Part shown: positions 38,249-50,200 of the stretch, in pieces
Position numbering within the stretch: the stretch's first letter is position 1
How the letters are laid out: each line of letters starts with the position of its first letter
Source of the DNA: Halocafeteria seosinensis
Taxonomy: Eukaryota > Sar > Bigyra > Bicosoecida
DNA length: 64,000 bases
Assembly (NCBI GenBank): GCA_001687465.1
Contig: LVLI01000084.1
Coordinates: 186,001-250,000 of the forward strand
Direction of reading: 5' to 3'
Translations under genes and position numbers: made by a program
The notes under the pieces: model-generated
Seen by the model: only the letters and a program-made list of their open reading frames with translations
What the model was told of the DNA's origin: nothing
The model's database searches: none

Positions 38249-41042
38249 TCAAAAAGAATATAGGTCCTCTTCCTTACTCTCCTTCGTTTCATTCATTTGC
38301 ATGGATGTCCTAACGTGAAACGCTGTAATATCCCGCCGAATATCCTTCGCAAGAACAATGTCATCAGGGCTTATCAATACTCCTGTCAGGGGACATTCAC
38401 CTCGGCTTCCACCTCCAACCATCCTGGAACCTCGGTGTTGATGCTTTATCCATGATTTGAGAGAGCTCAAGTCATAAAGCGGCCACAGGTAACGATAATT
38501 TCCATTTGACATAACAACAGGACTCTTCTGTAATTCTGCAGTGCCGGGATCATTCCTGAACTCTTCTATATCTGTATAGTTCTCTCCCTTGCGGAACATA
38601 CGTTCATGCTCAGGATTTATCTCAATGATGTCCGAAACGTCAAAACCGTAGAATACTTTCAGAGCAGCAGCCCTTTTTGAACTAACATCGTCGTTCATTG
38701 GCCTCGTCACAGGTTCGTTCATCAAGCTTCCACTTATGCTACAGAGAAACTCTGGAGGAACGGATCCTTCCTCTTCGCGCTCTTCTCGTCCAGAACGGGT
38801 TTTATTGATACCTTTGGCCTTCATTTCACGTTCCTTCCGGGCGACTTCTCTTGCATTGTACTTCTTCTGACCTCTATTCTGTTGAACATTCGAGGGGTCA
38901 TCGCTGCGTGTATAGGCTCCTTTTGGATCTGGAGGCGGCAAATCAACCACTGAATAGGATGGTGCTTGTACTTCCGGGAGCTCCTTGGTCCTTCTCTCCT
39001 GTCGATTCTCCTGGGAGGGCTTTGTTCCTCGTGTTCTGAGAGAGGAAACCTCTTTGGTTTTCGCTTTGGATGTGTGTGGGGGGTGAGATTTATCTTGCTT
39101 CTCCAGCGACTGTAGGGAACTCGAACTTTCTTCTTCTTTAGAAACCTCAGCTTCTTGAGCAGGCTCTACGTATTCGATCGATTCTTCCATATCTAGCAAC
39201 TCGTCCACAATATCGGTCAGCCTTCTGAAGGTAACGTTCGATTGTTCAATTGGCACCCACCGAAGCCACGACAACCCTGCAGACGAATTGGAATTGTGTT
39301 TCCTAGGATCGAGCGAACTGGTCGGACTACCGCAGGCTATAGCGGAGATTAGCTTTAAAGTCGAGAGCGACATGCGCTTCAGCGCAATCTTCCAGGATTC
39401 CGTGACTGTTTCAGGATACAGTTCCTCTCCAAGTTCTCCAATAAACTTCGACACCTCTTTCGATGAAGACCGCAAGGCGATGGGGGTCCCACTAGCTTGA
39501 GTACCTGTAGCCACGCTCTTTCCATTCTCAGAATTCTCTTTCTCGTAGTGCTCCAGCAGAGTTGGATTCGCCTCCTCGGATGGCGGCAAAGGAGCGCACG
39601 CATCCAGGTTGCAGCAAAGGGCAAAAAGAAGGCAGATCAAAGGAAGGGAAGTATTCTCATCCAAATATGATAGAAGGGAAACCGGATAGTGCCGAGAGAT
39701 CTTCAGCCGCCGTAATGGCTGACAATAAGTTACCATCACAAGCGTTACCAAGGTGTTCCCCAGACCAGCTGCCACAAATGGAAGTTCATCTGTTGATGAG
39801 CCCTCATGTCGAATGATGTTCTGACCGATTCTCAAGTAAGGTAGGCACAAATAGTCAACCAAGTTCCCTGTTGCGAGAAGGGCTTGTCGATACCACTCCA
39901 TGGATATCCCTCTTCCAGAGCTTCCCATCCTCGAGTCTCCCACAAAATTGTAAAGTGAATGTATGAATTTATTCAAGGAAATTACACCTTTTGAAAGTGT
40001 TCTGAGGCCCTTAATGTTGTGAGCGTCTGGCGAACTTGTTTGCGAATTCTCCCAATTCTTCAGGTGCCGATTCAGCGTAGCACTGATACTTTCCAAAGCG
40101 GGAGGTCGACCACCAAGTAGCTGAAATTGTAGAACATCAACCTTTTTCAAGAACTTCTCAATACTAATACCAACTCCCTCTTCATCCATCTGCTCATTTG
40201 AAAAGTATGTGTCGGGAGTAGCCAACTCCTTCATGATCGAGGCGACGTTCACTGGGATGGCAGGTTCGTAGGTTATAACTTTGCTAGTGCTGGCGGCAAC
40301 AGTAACAGCCAAGTCAATATCTCCATCAAACCATTCCAAAAGTTCACTAGCCTGTATAACACCGCCTTATACGGTATAGTCTTGCTGTCAGAGTTTAGGG
40401 TTACAAGTTTGCACTTACTTTCAAGTTGTATTCACACAGGCGAATCAGTAAGACCAATACAAGCTGATGGAACGACCCCAAAAGCGTTCCATACTCCGCT
40501 CGACCTTGTTCCTTACTCTTGAGAGTTCTTTCAAACCTGCATTCCCCGTGGAAAACAAAACAGCATTCGTGCCTTGGGCGTTCAAGGTGCGAGACCCCAG
40601 TTGAATCAAGTTAGATGCTTGCTTGCTTGCTTACGCTTCATCCAGTCTCTGTACAACGTCCATGAGTACCGGCGAGTACTCGGGCGCCTTGGCCAAGTTT
40701 GCCAGACAGGTGAGTGCAGCGATTTTGGCTTTATTCCCGAAGTGTTCCACATCGACTTCCTCGTCCTCATCCCCCGGGGGTTCGTGGTTCAATGTGTTCG
40801 TCTGTCGCAAACCAGAAAACACGCGGCTCAGATATAGAGAGCAAAGGCTTGAATTGAATTTTTGGTTGACCACATACCAAGCTCAAGAGTACTGAGTGCG
40901 CCGCAGCATGGTCAGAGAAAAACGCATCGGGAGCATCAGCACAGCTGGAGAGCTGCTTGAGAACTCTGAGAGGAAGACATGGCGCTTCGTCCTGCACTTG
41001 TTTCGCAGCACGCTGGACAGAGTCAGCAGTCCCTGTCGACAT
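38249..41042 (-). CDS. U-box-like domain protein with helical N-terminal region
   Basis: Four exons, 41042-40878, 40801-40635, 40536-40419 and 40351-38249, encoding 850 residues. The N-terminal 400 residues look like ARM/HEAT-type helices (NKAKIAALTCLANLAKAPEY; GSFHQLVLVLLIRLCEYNL). A charged, disordered Ser/Glu/Lys-rich middle follows, then a C-terminal U-box-like fold: VPPEFLCSISGSLMNEPV, SPVVMSNGNYRYLWPL, YDLSSLKSWIK, CPLTGVLISPDDI and LAKDIRRDITAF. U-boxes recruit ubiquitin-conjugating enzymes, so an E3 ligase role is likely. Odd feature: about 75 residues are inserted between the EPV and SPVV strands, which normally form one continuous hairpin. No closer family was recognised. Confidence 0.72.
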
Positions 41043-41056
41043 TTTCGAAAGAAAAA

Positions 41057-41230
41057 ATGCCCGTGGGAAAAGAAAAGCGAGTCAAAATAGACTACACCGC
41101 GCCGGATCGAAACATTTGGGAAACAGACACAATTGACGTTATTATGTCAAGTGACCTTGACAAGTTCACAAAGCAGCAGTCCTCGGAAATTGCTGTTATT
41201 CGTGGGGCGGTGATTATGATAAATGAATAG
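41057..41230 (+). CDS. Possible small protein, 57 residues
   Basis: Begins 15 bp from the U-box gene start on the opposite strand (ATG 41057, MPVGKEKRVKIDYTAPDRN). The same frame extends to an upstream ATG at 40979, but that part lies over the U-box first exon. The peptide is charged and not low-complexity, and it ends in an AT-rich stretch suited to a 3' end. No family was recognised; it could be chance. Confidence 0.25.
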   Translation: MPVGKEKRVKIDYTAPDRNIWETDTIDVIMSSDLDKFTKQQSSEIAVIRGAVIMINE

Positions 41231-41705
41231 AAGTTTCCTGAAATCACTCTATATTCATATATTTATTTAAATTATAAGCTTGGGGTGAACAGCTTCGTTC
41301 CAACGAAACCCTGGTCACCAATTCGACATTTTTCCCATGCAAATGTCTTCCTTTCAATCACAACCAAATGCATGGCCATTGGTAGTAAACAAAACATGCA
41401 GTCAGGGTGAATTCAATCACCCTGTTTTCGTTCCCTTATACTACTGTGTCTCGCTTAACTGCGGACATGGACGGATTCGGGGAAACATAATATATGCAAG
41501 CCTCCGTTTGGAGACATCCGGAAATACTTTACCTAATCAATGAGCGCCTTATTGGAACGCATGGGCGAACTTAGAGAAGCCACCTCCTTGGGACTGTACC
41601 ATGGATTGGAGGCTCTTAATTAAATTACATCTCTTCTCCTTGAGACCAACTTATCGGAACTATAACATCCATGCAATACGCCAACATTTTCTTACTGCCA
41701 TAGTC
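41231..41705. other. Intergenic, nothing recognised
   Basis: Downstream flank of the MYB-like gene. It starts AT-rich (TATTTATTTAAATTATAAG near 41261). No coding frame or repeat could be supported. Confidence 0.3.
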
Positions 41706-43254
41706 TTAGCGGCAAGCAGCAGTCTGAGATAACATCAGGAGAGTATTTGCGTCACTGACCAAAGAATCTTCACCCTTGGATTGGGCACCTTGGTAGTGAT
41801 ATGGAGAAGGAGAAGCAACACGTTGGTTGATAAATCCATCAGTGCGCGGAAAGAAACCCGTAGTTCCGGCACTAGGAGGGGTTGGAGTTGGGGCTGGACC
41901 TGGGCTCATTCTCCTCATCTTGCTTCCACCGGAAACCTCGTTCATCCTGGCCACTTCGCCCATCGGAGCATAACTTTGAGCAATTCTCTTCTCGGGATAG
42001 GACACGGGATTCGTGGGGACGGTCTGATATTGAGGCATGTTGGAACCCTGCCCTTGCATCCCATTCCCATAGGACGGGTAGCTTCCAGGATAACAAGTTT
42101 GTACAGGCTGCCACTGGGATGTAGGGGGCTGCCAGTTTTGAGGGGCAACAGACTGCTGCTGTTGAATGTACCACTGGCCTGATTGACGAGGGGTTAGAGG
42201 CATCATATAGGGGGTTTGAGAATGCACTGGTACGGTCCCTCGTGGTACTGGAGCAGAGCCGTTCGAGTAATATCCGTACGCCCCCATCTGTTGCTGAGGC
42301 ATTGGCGCTGGAGACGGAAAACCGCTGTTATACCACGGAGACGAGGAAGTTACAATGCCAGATCCTCTGCTCTCGTAGGCACGCATTTCGGACAAAGGAG
42401 CAAGCTTAGGCGCATTGGAGGCCACCTCCGGCTGCCAAGATTCATACATTGGCTCTGAGTTCCTCACGCGCTTCTGCCGACGACGTTGCTTCCTAACCGT
42501 GGCATAGTACCTATTCTTACACTGGAGTTCAGGTCTTCCTTGGAGGAGGGAACTAATGTCTGCAGCATATGGAATATGTCACTGTGGTACTGGTGGATGC
42601 CGTTCGACTTTCCCTACAGTACTTACATGTCCAGCTGGTACCATGCTCCTGGACTGCTCGAAAAAGGATTTCATCTTCTTGCTGACTCCATGGCCCATGG
42701 TTAATCGAAGGATCCAAGTGGTTTCTCCACCGCTCACGAATTGACTTGGGTGTACGATGACGAAGGATTTTATCTGCAACTCACTAAGAGGTACACAAGT
42801 GACCATGCTGGGTGTATAGCCGTAAATTGAACCTCAAGTACTTACCAGACAGCGCCTGCCAGTCGATCGTATCCAGCAAGGTGTTGCAGTTCGGCAGTTT
42901 TACTTGTCGTGTGACTCCCAAAGAGTCAACAAATGTCTTCACTCTCGAAGGTGTTTCGGATGGGCTCTTGTCGGGCAGAGTTTCAGGACTCAGGGGTTCT
43001 GCTCCATCAGTCTCCGTTCCACAATCTTCAGGATCACAGCACGACGACACATCCTTGCTGAACGAGCTACGAGCGCGTGGAATAGAAGAATTTTGCAAAA
43101 CTTGGCCTGCTACGACAGCGCCTGGTAAAATTCCAGGTATCTTCTCCTCTCCGTAGCCCTGGTTGAGCATCCAAATTGCTTCCGCTACGAACTTGTACAC
43201 CAAATCATCTTCATGTTGGTTCCATGCGCGCCTCGGAGTTGACGTTCCACTCAT
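41706..43254 (-). CDS. MYB-like transcription factor with two Myb repeats, the first split
   Basis: Three exons, 43254-42846, 42773-42627 and 42559-41706, with introns of 72 and 67 bp, encoding 469 residues. Repeat 2 is clear: GPWSQQEDEILFRAVQEHGTSW, then ISSLLQGRPELQCKNRYYATV, with tryptophan and aromatic residues at helix positions. Repeat 1 begins RRAWNQHEDDLVYKFV, and its third helix is DWQALSDKILRHRTPKSIRERWRNHLDP. About 90-100 residues of acidic, Ser-rich sequence sit between those two parts. The C-terminal 250 residues are rich in Gln, Pro, Tyr, Ser and Gly, as in activation regions. It should bind DNA in the nucleus; targets cannot be told. The family assignment is firm, while the insertion is unusual. 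Confidence 0.85.
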
Positions 43255-45388
43255 CGTTGCAATGCTTTATCTTAGAATCCGTTTACTCTTTCTGCAATGT
43301 GATAAAAAGAATCAGTTACACTTGAAGGCTACACGTCACCAAAGAAGGGTGAACGTTATACCCGCGGTGAAGAAAGTTGTCCCATCTCGATGAACACTCC
43401 CTACATACCACCTCGGCTCTCGATCTTCGGAGACCAGGAGAAATGCAAGGCGAACTTTTTAAAACTCCACACGTGGTTAACACCTGACAGGTGTTCAAAG
43501 GATGACGCTCCTTGTTCTTCTGCCTCCAACTCGGCCAGTGAAGTTTCCTCCGGTTTATAACTGCCCAAGAATTAGCCCTTTCCCTTCACTTAAACCCTTC
43601 ACAAGGATCGCCAGGGTACATGAGGACTCTTATACGCCCCTTAGTTAATAGGCGTGTTACTGTTGCTGCGCTCCATACAACGATGGAAACACAGCCGGAG
43701 ACAGAGGAGTCTTTTTGTTCCCCTTGGCTTCCCCTTTGGACTTGAACCCCCCCTTGGGAAGAGGCGGACACCACCACTGCGGAAGCTTTGCCGTGCTACG
43801 ATATCTTTTATGAACGTCATACCGCAGCAGGAGGAGCCACATCACGGCGCGAACGCAGCTACACCACTATAAACACCAGAAAGACACACATACACCGTGT
43901 AAAAGCGTATACAAGGGCCTCCGGAGACCAGGTTTTCTGGCAAGTGTTCGATGGTTTCATCCCTTTGCCACTTCTCTCGGCTTTGTACACTTACCTCACA
44001 AGAGTGAAACTTCCGATACATGCATGCACGAATTCGGTTCAGTATTTGAGGATACTGTTACACGGACCTGACCCCACAATACAATCGCCAAATTTCAGTG
44101 TAGTGGGGCCGAGAATAGGGGAACACGGTGGAAGCGCATGCATTCAGCCGATGGCACTGAATCGATCCGCCCATCCATCTCGGTCTGTCCTCGTCGTCCC
44201 CCTCAGGCGGAACTGCTCCTTCCCCACACGTTGCAATTTCTCCGCGGGTTGACTCCAGGACTGGTCGAGCAGACTATGCAGGAGCCATTGGACGACTCTC
44301 CATTCTAATGAGACCATGTTGCTTCTTGATATCGGCAACAGAAGGAGCTAGGATGGAGTTCCAACTGAGAAAGGAAGCAAAGTGGAGGCTGAAACAGTCA
44401 ACTTGAAGTGCTGTTTTCCGACAAAAAGAGCGCCTGTTACAAGCAAGTACATCGTTACCCCCTGTTCAAATTTTGCAGAAAGCCTATGATCCCCTTTCCA
44501 GGACATCATTGCTACGTATGTGATAAAACGATGGCCTCCTAGTGGCGGAGGAAATTCACTAGTCGCTGAATGAATCTGAATGAATTGACTTGAACCCAGC
44601 CGTAAAGCGGAGATGTCCACATTGTACAGTTCCACCTTGAAGATTCCGCAAGAGAGAGAGGAAGACGGCGAGAAGCAGGTTTTAAATACATTTAACCCCT
44701 CTGCAGCAGAACAGACAGTCGTTGTCATTCCCGTAAGTGGAAGAGATCAGCCGCTCTTTCAGATGAGCTCCTCGAAATGGTGGATAGACATGATGACACA
44801 ATTGTGCTGGATGTAGAACTCCCGCGACGAGGCCGATCGTCGAAGACGAGAGCGCAGGCCTGGTGTAGAACAATGGGAGAAAATTTACCCAGCATGTACA
44901 AGACGGTGTACAAAGTGCTCGTACTTTGGATATACAGGGAAGCGTACATACATGAGCAATGGATTCGCCGCGGTTCTCAGTCATGGTTTGTACGACACAG
45001 TTACATTCCTGGGGGATGAGCCTTCGCGTGCTTGTCGGAGATAACTATGAGCAGCTCAGCTAAAGCTTTCAACTGCAGAGCCATTCTCGATTCGAATTTC
45101 ATAATGCGGCTAAATGTTGTGCGCAGCGTTGTTTGCGCGGTGTTACTACTGGTGCTGCAGGATGAATGTGGCTCCATGGCCAGCATGTTGGTCTGGAGTA
45201 GAGCAAAGCAGGGAGCTAGAGTGTGGCTCTAAATAAATACTGCTTGCTAGTTTGAAGAACCGAATTGGGTACATTGTGTGGGAGCCCAAACGTTCAAGTT
45301 AAATCCTGAACGTAAAACCATCGTTCTGTGGAACAAGTTTGGTACATCCAAGCAGCCATCCGGAACTTCACAGATCCATTATAGTTCA
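43255..45388. other. 2.1-kb gap without a confident gene
   Basis: The longest stretch here without a supported gene. Open frames exist on both strands. On the plus strand around 44613-45019 there is a frame opening MSTLYSSTLKIPQEREED and another reading VDRHDDTIVLDVELPRRG. On the minus strand at 45186-45001 there is an amphipathic peptide (ALQLKALAELLIVISDKH). I could not join any of them into a convincing spliced protein. Part may be the MYB promoter, part decayed coding DNA. Confidence 0.35.
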
Positions 45389-46347
45389 TTACTTCTGTGG
45401 TAACTCAATTCCATCCGGATCCGCCACCAGGGGATCCCGATGGAATTGACTGCAATCTATGTCATTCCGAATTTGCTTCAGGATTTCTCTAAACGTGTTA
45501 CTGATACTATCAATTACAGTCTTGTCATCCTCAACGGAGAGCCAAATTTCAATCCTCCAATTACGACTCTGTAGTCAAGAGACGATCCTAATAGTTGATA
45601 TAGCAGAACGGAATCAAGGATCAAAGCCACTCACCTTCTTCTGAAGCATTTGGATACCTGTTACATATTCTGAATAAGGGCAGGATTCGCCAATCAAAGT
45701 CAAAGCAAGGTACTCCCACAGCTTGTCCCAGAAGTTGTCCATCGGCGCTTTCACTGTGCAGATGCAGAGTGTAACCACCAATGATAAATGATGCACTTCG
45801 ACGATAAGGATAATCGAACGCTCACCTTTATCAGTTGTTTCGTACGTGAGCCTTAGTTTATTGGGTTTCGTACCATCCTCTAGTTTGTGTTCCTGAAGAG
45901 GGGGGATTGCTTCGCGGAAGAACGATAGTTGCGACACACTATACGTCATTCGCTCCGTAGTTCCGTCTACATCAACGTCGGCAGTGATTCTGAAAGGTCC
46001 TTTTTCCTGGTTGGTAACCTTGAACAATTGGCTGCAAGAAAAGGCAAACAGAGGAGCATGGGTTTTCAGGAGAAAATTTAGTTAGCAGTTCGGTTCCCTT
46101 ACCTTGGCTTTGGTATATGAGCCCAGCAAGCCCAGAACTTTTCAACAGTATCAAAGCTACATATGCGCTCAACACTGGCCTTCCACCCAAGTTTAACGGT
46201 GTCTTTATCGTCTGGGTGTCTCTTGACATTGTCTCGTTTCCAGTGTACACTCCAAGAATCCTGTAGTTTATGTTGCTTTTGTGGTTGCTGCTTTCCATCT
46301 GTAGGAGCAGTGCTGGTCGTTTCGGTGGAGGTGGTCGTGGAAGCCAT
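45389..46347 (-). CDS. Divergent eIF4E-family cap-binding protein
   Basis: Four exons, 46347-46103, 46031-45826, 45753-45635 and 45568-45389, with introns of 66-72 bp, encoding 249 residues (human 217). eIF4E binds the mRNA 5' cap and recruits eIF4G. Matches in order are LQDSWSVHW (W43/W46 region), KLGWKASVERI (W56), SFDTVEKFWACW (W73, eIF4G contact), ALTLIGESC, and IEIWLSVEDDKTVIDSI near the end. The segment equivalent to human IEPMWED reads IPPLQEH, so the second cap-stacking tryptophan (W102) is Gln, although the following Glu is kept. About 27 extra residues precede it. Positive residues before IEIW fit the phosphate-binding site. It may be a specialised paralogue rather than the main factor. 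Confidence 0.88.
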
Positions 46348-47255
46348 TTTCACTCTAACGTATCGTGTGTTGACAACAGAAAAAAAGGCGCCTAATGCTA
46401 ATGCCACCGAAGTATAAAGTTCTCTGTGTTCGGCTCGTTTCTGTGTCAGTCTCCTCGTGTTTCCCAAGCGAAACAAGAGGGGGAATAGTGCGTTTTCGTA
46501 AGCGATCACTCACAGAACCGCAAGATTATTTATCTAAGTACCTTTCGACGCTCCGTTATATCAACTCCTGGACGAAACACTCTCTGTAAAAGCTTTCAGA
46601 GGCAAAAAAAGTTCCACGCTTTCAGGAGAAGAAATGTTTGCTCGGTCGAGAAGGAAGCGCACAATTCCCATCTAATCCAGTTATGCAGGTACGCAATGGA
46701 ACGACCGAACCATGCCATACGATATAAAGATTCTCTGGCTTTTTTCAACAGAGTATGTGTGCAAGATGAATAGGTAGTCTCGTTCTTCCCGCGTCCCCGA
46801 GGCGTCGGCTGTCTCCGATCAGTTTTTGAGCTCTTCTACATAGCTCTAGTGCAGTGTTAGCCCATCCCCCTGTCCCATGTAGCAGTAAATTACACTATAC
46901 ATTCTCCTTTTGTAACAATTGCCTATAAATCGCCCCAGGACGACAGGAGTAAGATCCTGCCCTGGATGTTTTTGTAGTTTTGGCGCCCCCTTTGGCACCC
47001 CCTTCAAGTCGATCGGGGGCACCCCCATTGGTGTCTCGCCCGTCAACAAAAATAGATGATAATACAATGCGAGGATAGGAAATATATCCTGCCATAAGCA
47101 CTCTTGCATAACCTGGGTAACAGAACATTGTATTGCCAGTGGACTACGGTGTGTTAGTTCATTTTCAAGCATTTTTTAAGAGGAGAGGAATTCGTCTCCT
47201 TATTTACATCATACACAGTCTCTTCAGAGGTCTTTTTCCTATATATACAGTCAAA
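46348..47255. promoter_or_regulatory. Divergent intergenic region between eIF4E-like gene and CBP80
   Basis: 908 bp between two outward-facing cap-binding protein genes. It includes a C/G-rich patch near 46980-47030 with repeated GGCACCCCC-type units. A minus-strand open frame across 47172-46846 has no recognisable product. No named element was identified. Confidence 0.4.
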
Positions 47256-50200
47256 ATGGAGGCTGATACCACCGGTGAAGGGGATCAACATATGAGTACC
47301 GACTCGCAGATGGGAGAAAATGGCGCCGCAGTCTCTGAGGAAGTAAGAGAGACGAGTGGAAATGAAGGGGCTGTAGAAGAGCCTTATGGCGCTACAGATA
47401 CCTCTATGGAAGGTGCCTTGGGTGACAAACACGACCGCCCCCATGGAGAAGATGGACAGAATGCTGGCGAGGAGAGACCTCAAAAACAGCGGCGCAAAAT
47501 GGACCAAAATCATCCCAAACCCAACCCGGATACTGCTGCGCAGGAGTTTGTCAGAAGGCCACGGATAGTAAATCCTGAAGAGAAGCTGAAGGATATAGAC
47601 GAAGATGTGCACCAGAGCTATGATGAACGCAACACGAGGACTGCGTTGCTTCTCATCGGGGAAACCCAGAAAGGGGCGGCCCGAGAAGAGACCCTCTTTC
47701 GCACTGCTCGAGAGCTTCACATGAACATGGACAACAATTGGGATGTCTTGGTCAAGACTCTTGTGGACTGGTAAGTTAAAAGTCATTAGTGAGGTAAACG
47801 TTGAGTTGCCTAGTACCGTCTGATTCCATACGTGCCCACTTCAGTGCCACGGAAATTCCAGGGAGGGTCTGTGAATACGCGGCCTTGGTTAGTATGATCG
47901 TGCAGCTGCAGTCGAAGGGCACAACGGATGCGGATCTCGCCCATCTAAAACGGTTTCGAGATCAATGTGAAAAGAGCAAAGCACCGATACGACATTGGGA
48001 AAGTTGCTTGGACCTTGTCTCAGATGACAAGGTTGATAAGAGCGACAGTGGCTTTGCAGGAGCTGTGCTCACCGTTTTATTTGCTCGTTTCTGGAATGCC
48101 GTCAAGGACTTCAATTTACATGAGTGTCGCAGTATACTAAGATTTCTGTGTGAGTTGGTGGCGTCTAGGGTCCTGCGGGTCGAAGCGTTCATGTCGTTTC
48201 TAGTTAAGCTCCTGGAGAGCACGAACGATCCCGATTTTACGGTGAGATCCTATCATTGTTGCTATTTGGTACTTTCCGCTTTGGTATGGCTTGGAGATGT
48301 GTTGCTGGAGGGTGAATTGTTATCTGAAGAAGAAATTGCTGCTGGAAGAAGTGCAATGACGGACGCTTTAGATAGATGTACTAGCTTCGTCACAGCGGCA
48401 ATTGTACACTACCGCTCTGTTCCGGACGAGTTGCGAACGTTGACTGACGCTTCAAGAGGAGCAGGAGCCACTCGTCGGCTTGAACAATCGGCTCTCTGCT
48501 GCGTTTGGCAAGCAGCTTATTCCAGTGTGCACAACTCGAATGCCAATCCAATAGTTCATAGGGTATCAAATTTAGTGAAGGATCAGCTTTGCGGCAAACA
48601 GTTACCAGAAGACATCGTCTTACCAGTGTACTCGTGGTTGTGGACTGAAGACAAGGACGCAATAGAGTCTATCGGGGGCCGCCTTGGGATACAGACCGAG
48701 GCATCGGCATTACAATATGTTGTGTATCCCCATTCCTCAGTCGTTACTCTTGTGGGACCAAGCTTGGAATTAGTGAGCCAGCAAGTACAGGACTCGAATT
48801 TGGAAAACAATCATCCCCACGGGATGAGTGTAGCGCTATCCAGCACTGATGCTGTTGCGGGTGCATTGGGCTTGAGAACTTCCTTCCAACGACTCTCCCT
48901 TCTGTGGACATCGCGCAGTATGATCGATGAGACTATCCATTCCCACTATCCCTTCCATACTGATGCAGCTGCAGCTATATTCTCCCTCGAAGACTATCTA
49001 TCGGAAGTTCCCGTAATTGTTCTTGCCATCGAGCAGCTGTTGCTCCCACTTTGCGCCTTGGAGAATACTGCCACACGCTATCACAGTGCCTATTATGTTG
49101 CTGTGCTAGTCGATATCATGGTTCATGATGTCTCTCAGAGAGAGAGACGTCAACAGCGTATGGAGGAAAGGGTCCAGGAAGGGAAGCGCCTTCATGATCA
49201 AGAATGCTCCGCCTCCGATGCATTTGGAATATACATGAGAATATTATTTAAGCGGCTTCCGTGGTTAGGAAATCACGTATGGAAAGCCATCAGTAAATCG
49301 CTCAGCCATTACCTCAACAATGCGGACTATAACTTTATCTGGAGCGAGTGGATGCACGTGTTTGATTTATCATATTATGGTTTCGAGAGTGGAGCTGCCA
49401 AAAACACCCTTAATAGAAAGACGCTTCGATCTAGAGCAGGGGAAATTTTGAATGCGAACGTCGCTACAGAAGACACAGAAGGAGTGTCGCCGGCATCTTG
49501 CTTTCTTGCTTTAGTAATGAACCGATGTCCCTCGCTGACGGAGGAACTGCACCAACGTACTGCAAGGGCACTAGCGCTTCAGGTGGATCCTCAGTACCAA
49601 CTAGTAAGAGGATTGCTCAACCATGTCGCGGCGTACATGGGTACCTGGCAGCGGGTCGATAATTGTGGGAAAATTTTCCCGCGCGGTTGTTCAAGCTTGG
49701 TTCCCGCAGTGTACCCCGAAGCAGTGAATGTTTGTAGTGTTTCAGAGGAGATCAGAACAGAGCTTCTTAACAGGTTAAGGAGAAAAGAAGACGAGTTAAC
49801 CTTAGGAACTTGGTTATGGAGTCTCTCCGATGAACAAAATAGCGATGTTGTTCAGGCGTGTGTGTGGCGAGCGCGACTATTATTTGATACAATCATCGTA
49901 TATGGCCAGACGACGTACAGGAACATCCGGATCTTGATAGGGAGGTACACCAAGCTACTCAGAGCTTTTCTTACTTGTAGAGTTACTGAAGCTAAAGACG
50001 GCGGCTCTGTTTACCAATCATTGTCTCAGTCTGTCAATGCGGAGGGGGAAGATATCGGGCCCTTCCTGCTCGTCGAACGCGAAGTCTGCGCTTTTGGAAG
50101 TTTGGAGAACATGATGATAACCTTTCATGAAAATGGTCCACGTCCCGAGGACCCGCTTCCTGATGAAATGCAACTGAAAGAAGCCTATTCAACGGGTGGC

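Noticed and set aside
46846-47172. Minus-strand open frame between eIF4E and CBP80
   Set aside because: No recognisable domain, odd composition and placement within a divergent promoter region.
47240-47247. TATATATA as a TATA box for CBP80
   Set aside because: Only about 9 bp before the ATG at 47256; transcription would start inside the coding region.
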